Assembly: GCA_029783825.1 (NCBI GenBank)
Contig: JAREIK010000500.1
Span: 496,001-560,000 of the forward strand
DNA length: 64,000 bases
Reading direction: 5' to 3'
Source of the DNA: Sapria himalayana
Taxonomy: Eukaryota > Streptophyta > Magnoliopsida > Malpighiales > Rafflesiaceae
Position 1 is the first letter of the stretch. Every line of letters starts with the position of its first letter. A program made the position numbers and the translations under genes. This document shows positions 60,024 through 64,000 of this stretch, one piece after another. Below the pieces are notes generated by a model. The model ran no database searches and was not told the DNA's origin. It saw only the letters and a program-made list of their open reading frames with translations.

Positions 60024-60503
60024 TCTTCCTTTTTTCAACTTTGAAACAAATCAACTACAACACAATAATTATTATAAAATACAAATTGAGACATATATTA
60101 TAAAAAATAAAAAATAAAAAATCAAATGGGTCATATGACTCATGTGAATCATGCATTTTACTATTAAAATAAAATAAATGAGTCGTGACTCATGAAAATT
60201 ATTACTGTAGTCATTTACATAATTAATCATTAGCCAAAATCATTAATAAAGTAAAGAAAAAAATTTAAAAATAGAAAAACTGAGAAAGGAAGCAAATACC
60301 AATAGAAGTTCCAGATTTTGTAATTTTTTGCAATTTTATTGACTATTTTGGTTGATTATCAGATTCTTCTGCTCTTGTATAGTGTTTGGCAATGTATTTG
60401 TTGTGTTTGGCTTGAAACTGAGAGATAACGGAGGCGGGAGCAAAAAAAAATGGAGAGCTTTAGGGTTCTCTAGGTATAAATGTTGAAATTCAGGATTCTG
60501 CAG

Positions 60504-60755
60504 CTAAAACGACATTGTTTTAGTCATTTCTGGTACAAAACGACATCGTTTTAGATGCCAAAATTATTTTTTTTAAACCGAGTAGTCCAAAACGACATCG
60601 TTTAGGACTTGTTTTATATCACTTATCCAAAACGACGTCGTTTGGATAAGTGACTTAAGCCAAAACGACATCGTTTGGATAGGTTTAAAAAAAATAAAAA
60701 AAAGTCAAAACAATGTCGTTTTATGTCCCAAAGAGACTAAACGACGTATTTTTGG
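60504..60755. repeat. Array of CCAAAACGAC(G/A)TCGTTTTGG palindromes
   Basis: Seven units at about 60504, 60534, 60587, 60627, 60660, 60706 and 60737, spaced about 30-53 bp. The best, CCAAAACGACGTCGTTTGG (60627), is an almost perfect dyad. The position inside the element end suggests transposase-binding sites, which is inference. Confidence 0.85.
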
Positions 60756-61028
60756 CCCGATTTGCAGAAAACAAGAACATTCATTCATGCAACTCCCGAC
60801 GCCGGAAAAAAATGGAAAAAACGAGGAGAAAGAAGAGGATCTTTGAAAGATGACTTACCTGCACGGAGGCGCGCTTGTAGAGAGCTTCTCGCCTCAGAAA
60901 AGGCGCGCTCCCTTTCCCTTTTTTCTGTGCAAGCTTGAAGGGGCCTTGCCCCGGTCCAGGCGAGGCACCATTGTTGAGCTTCGTCTGCGCCTGGGCCTAG
61001 GCACGCCTTTCACAACTATGATATGAAC

Positions 61029-61753
61029 TAACAATTATATCACTAATAATTATATTTTATTCTCTATATTCTTTTTTTGTTCAAAAAATATAATTTTCAT
61101 AAATGACAAACATTGAAAATTATAAAATATGATAGTATCTAACTTAGTTGATTGTTAGTTCAGTAAGTTTTATTTATTCTCAATTATCCTGTTAGTTTAT
61201 TATTTGTAACTTGTCGTTTCAGATAGCTCAATTCTAATTTTCATTTTTCTTTTATCAATATTTATATACAAGATCAAGAGACTGAGGATTTGGGATTTAA
61301 CAATTTGGATTACATGTTTTATCTTTAAAGGTAATATCTCATTCTAAATGCTCATTTGTTTTAAAATTATTACTTGTGCATTCTCAAATTGTTTATCAAT
61401 CATTAACGAATTTAAGAATATTTTATTTTAATCTTAATGATATTTTGATTTGTTATATTTAGATATATGAGGGCATAAAAGAGATGCGACTTGAGAGAAA
61501 TTTAAGTATCTCATTACTTTTATTGAAGAATACTAAAGCTATACATTAATGTTTTATTTCATGACAAATCACAGATTCTTATTAATTTTAAGCATTTTCT
61601 CAAAATTATAAAAAATAAAATTATAAAAATATTAAAAAATGACAATACATTCGAATATATATCAAACTATTTTAACATGTATTAGATAGACTAAGGAATT
61701 ATATATTAGGCATGTGCTAGCACACCTTAAGATCTGATTGAGATGGCTTGGAC
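61029..61753. other. AT-rich stretch between two hAT elements
   Basis: No gene, LTR or element end recognised. Confidence 0.4.
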
Positions 61754-64000
61754 TAGAGGTGTCAAAAGGGCCGGGCCGGGCAGGCCCGATCCATTTTTTT
61801 AGGGCACGATCATGCTTCTGTGCCATGTCGTGCCCGGCCCTGCACGGTTCAAAAACAGCCGAGCCCGGCACGGCCCGTAGGCATGGCAGGCAGTGCCGTG
61901 TCGGGCCCGTTCGGTCCTGGCCTGGCCATACGGGCCAGGGCAGGCCCGAGAGGCAGAAAAATTTTTTTTTAAAAAAAATTTTAGATATTATAATTCTGTA
62001 AGTGTATAGTATTAAATATTAATATTTTTAAAAATATTAAAATTAAAAATTAATTAAAAAAACAAAGTTTAGAAATTTTTTTTTTATCAAAATCAAATTA
62101 GTTTAACTTTTATTATAATTATAAATTATATATTAAAGTTATTAATTTTTAAAAGAAAATTTAAAACATAAAAAAAATAAATCAATACATTATGTTAGTA
62201 AAAATAAAAATTAAAAAAAACATAAACAACACAAATGAAAAATTACCAATCATCCATTTGAGACCGAATGTCCGAACAAAACAAATATCAATTTTAACAC
62301 AACATACAAACAAATAGTACAAATACAATCAATAAAAAAAATATCAAAAACAAAAAACAGTAGATCATCATCAATCGTCAATCGGCATATCATGAGAATC
62401 ATCAGTCACAACATCAAGATCAGAATCATATGGATCATCATCATCGGTAATCAACTCCTCTGTCATCGTAGTGAATGTGGATGCGACTGCAGTGTCTGTC
62501 TGAGTCCCAGCTCAAGCATGATCATGGATGCTAAACTTTGATTCCTCCTAATCCTTCAAACAAGCCAAGGTCTCAACCATATCTGGAAGTAATCTCGATC
62601 TCATATCCGAAATCACGTTCACTGCAATAGAAAAAGCAGACTTCGATGCTACGCTCGTCACCGGAGGAGTCAGTAGATCTCGTGTCATCCTAGATAGCAC
62701 GGGAAAGGTGAACTCATATGATTTCCACCACTGTAATAAATAAAGATTCTTAGTATCAAAATGTGATAGGATTGTGCAGTAATCGGTATCTAAGTACCGA
62801 GACAGCTCGCTCCTATGTGATGGTCCACCCATACGTTTCCCCTCGCTAGCTAAATGGAAAAATCATCATCTCCAAACAAGGTATCAATATCCGTAATGAC
62901 AGTCTCACTACTACCACCACCATACCTAGTATCGTAGTATGTGAATAGGTCAGTCAACTTCTCGTGAATGAACCCTTCAGGTGGCTCTTCCAGGTTCATG
63001 CACGAGGAAATTAAAGTCAGAGTATTTTCTACCCCTTCCACCTTAACCCTAGAGTCCATGCATGCAGCGAGGCAATAAAGAGATGGAACGGTGGACCAGT
63101 ACTTCAAGTACTTGGTCTCCATCTCTGCAACCATATGGCTAAGCGTCGGGTCAGCTCGATACTTCCTAAACATGCTACTAATGTTGCATATGCACCGGAG
63201 TGCAATGCAAGTGGTGGGCGTATAAACCGACGAACACATGTTCATAATGTCATAAAAAATCTTCAGGAATTTCATTTATGAAATTCCTGAAGCCCAGTCA
63301 GTGTCGTCAATAATAAGTTCGTCACTCTTACTATTGACGTAGTAGGAGATCACGTGTTCGTATCAAACACATGATTCCAATATCATGTACGTGTAATTCC
63401 AACGATATCTCACATCCGATTGGAATTTCTTCTTCTTAAGATTCGCAGACAAACAGAGACTACCAAACTCGTGTTGTCTGCGAGGAGTGCGAATATATTT
63501 TAGTACATTGCGTATATTATCCAACGCGGGGGAACACACCTTCATACCCGCTTGAACAATCAGGTTAATCGCGTGACACATGCATCTGACATGAAAGATC
63601 TTTCCTAATGGTGCGTCTCTAATATTCCTAACAAACATATTGATCGTTACTCTATTATTAGAAGCGTTATCGAATGTGACACTAAAAATTTTATTTTGAA
63701 TTTTATATTTCCTAAATTTTTTTATCATACACTTTAAAATGGCCAGACCATCATGAGGATGAAGAATCTCAGTGAATCCTAAAATTTTTTTATTGATTGT
63801 TCAATTAGAATCTACATAGTGACTCATGAGATATGCATAAGAAGAATCATCGTGACTTGTCCATATATCGGACGTCACAGACACCACTTCACTATATGAC
63901 ATAAATTTCCTAATTATTTTTTATTTTTCTAACTTATATATCTTTAGTATGTCATTCCTAGATGTGGACCTAAGAATCCTACGATAGGAAGGCTGAAAAT
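61754..64000 (-). mobile_element. hAT family A element, best-preserved copy, running off the window
   Basis: Starts TAGAGGTGTCAAAAGGGCC at 61754, followed by ~190 bp of GC-rich subterminal sequence, ~600 bp of AT-rich DNA and the transposase on the minus strand. By comparison with 40038-42404, the other end should lie a short distance beyond the window. The left flank is GCTTGGAC; the matching duplication cannot be checked here. Confidence 0.88.
62548..64000 (-). pseudogene. Ac-like hAT transposase C-terminal two-thirds, few lesions
   Basis: In transcript order: KKFRKYKIQNKIFSVTFDNA and SNN (63725-63650), RCMCHAINLIVQAGM (about 63590-63545), FLKIFYDIMNMCSSVYTPTT (63270-63210) with the KYWSTVP and MDSRVK blocks of the RNase H-like fold, then the hATC dimerisation domain with VTSVASKSAFSIAVNVISD and MRSRLLPDMVETLACLKD (62680-62555). 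A stop and frameshift lie between 62850 and 62832 and another break between 63363 and 63275, so this copy is probably inactive. It is the clearest reference for the fossils elsewhere in the window. Confidence 0.85.

Larger units (their letters stand above)
56629..61020 (-). mobile_element. hAT family B element, best copy (4392 bp with a nested 380-bp insertion)
   Basis: Starts TATAGTTGTGAAAAGCAC and ends GCCTTTCACAACTATG, with perfect 8-bp duplication ATATGAAC (56621-56628 and 61021-61028). The minus-strand transposase pseudogene occupies 57033-60023. A non-autonomous family member is nested at 57234-57613. 60504-60755 carries at least six CCAAAACGACGTCGTTTGG-type palindromes. Without the nested copy the length is 4012 bp, close to the 3979-bp copy at 47047. 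Confidence 0.95.

Noticed and set aside
1..64000. CRISPR arrays, bacterial operons, ribosome binding sites, rRNA genes
   Set aside because: The window has plant-type introns and transposons and no regularly spaced repeats or prokaryotic gene structure.

Overview
This window looks like nuclear DNA from a flowering plant. It is mostly AT-rich, with small GC-rich islands. It has spliceosomal introns with GT/AG borders, Ty1/copia fragments with an initiator-Met-type primer binding site, and hAT, PIF/Harbinger and Mutator-like DNA transposons with their family-specific target-site duplications. I cannot name the species. Almost no track-style ORF here is a real host gene. The long ORFs inside the GC-rich islands are artefacts of transposon termini.

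One host gene can be supported, on the minus strand. Seven small exons lie at 44077-43981, 43815-43731, 43560-43498, 13352-13293, 12999-12907, 5764-5699 and 5599-5528. They have consistent splice borders and phases and give the last ~177 residues of a coiled-coil protein. The upstream exons were not found. The recognised part spans 38.5 kb because one intron is 30.1 kb and another 7.1 kb, both packed with transposons.

The transposon layer has five parts. (A) An Ac-like hAT family has termini of the TAGAGGTGTCAAA type and GC-rich subterminal zones. It includes short non-autonomous copies (8724, 9350, 10584, 28653, 31190, 53922), longer copies with transposase remains (35888-37175, 40038-42404, 61754 to the window end) and strongly AT-decayed fossils (17290-19060, 22450-23660, 53200-53470). 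(B) A second hAT family has CATAGTTGTGAAA-type ends. It has two near-full-length copies with BED/DUF659-type transposase pseudogenes (47047-51025, 56629-61020) and short derivatives (7791, 19998, 28498, 57234), several with 8-bp target duplications. (C) A PIF/Harbinger element with only the Myb/SANT-like ORF (14039-16733) and a Tourist-like MITE (11273-11608) share ends. (D) A foldback Mutator-like element (54903-55743) has a 9-bp duplication and a GAGCTC-rich core. (E) Decayed Ty1/copia fragments (10.0, 24.0, 25.4, 30-33.9, 37.5-39.4, 42.5, 46.6 kb) all read on the plus strand, antisense to the host gene, and several show a pol end-LTR-leader order.

Layout: 1-5.5 kb is downstream flank; 5.5-44.1 kb is the host gene's 3' part with its transposon-filled introns; 44.1-64 kb is either further upstream intron or intergenic DNA, dominated by hAT family B, the foldback element and the best-preserved hAT family A copy, which runs off the right edge.
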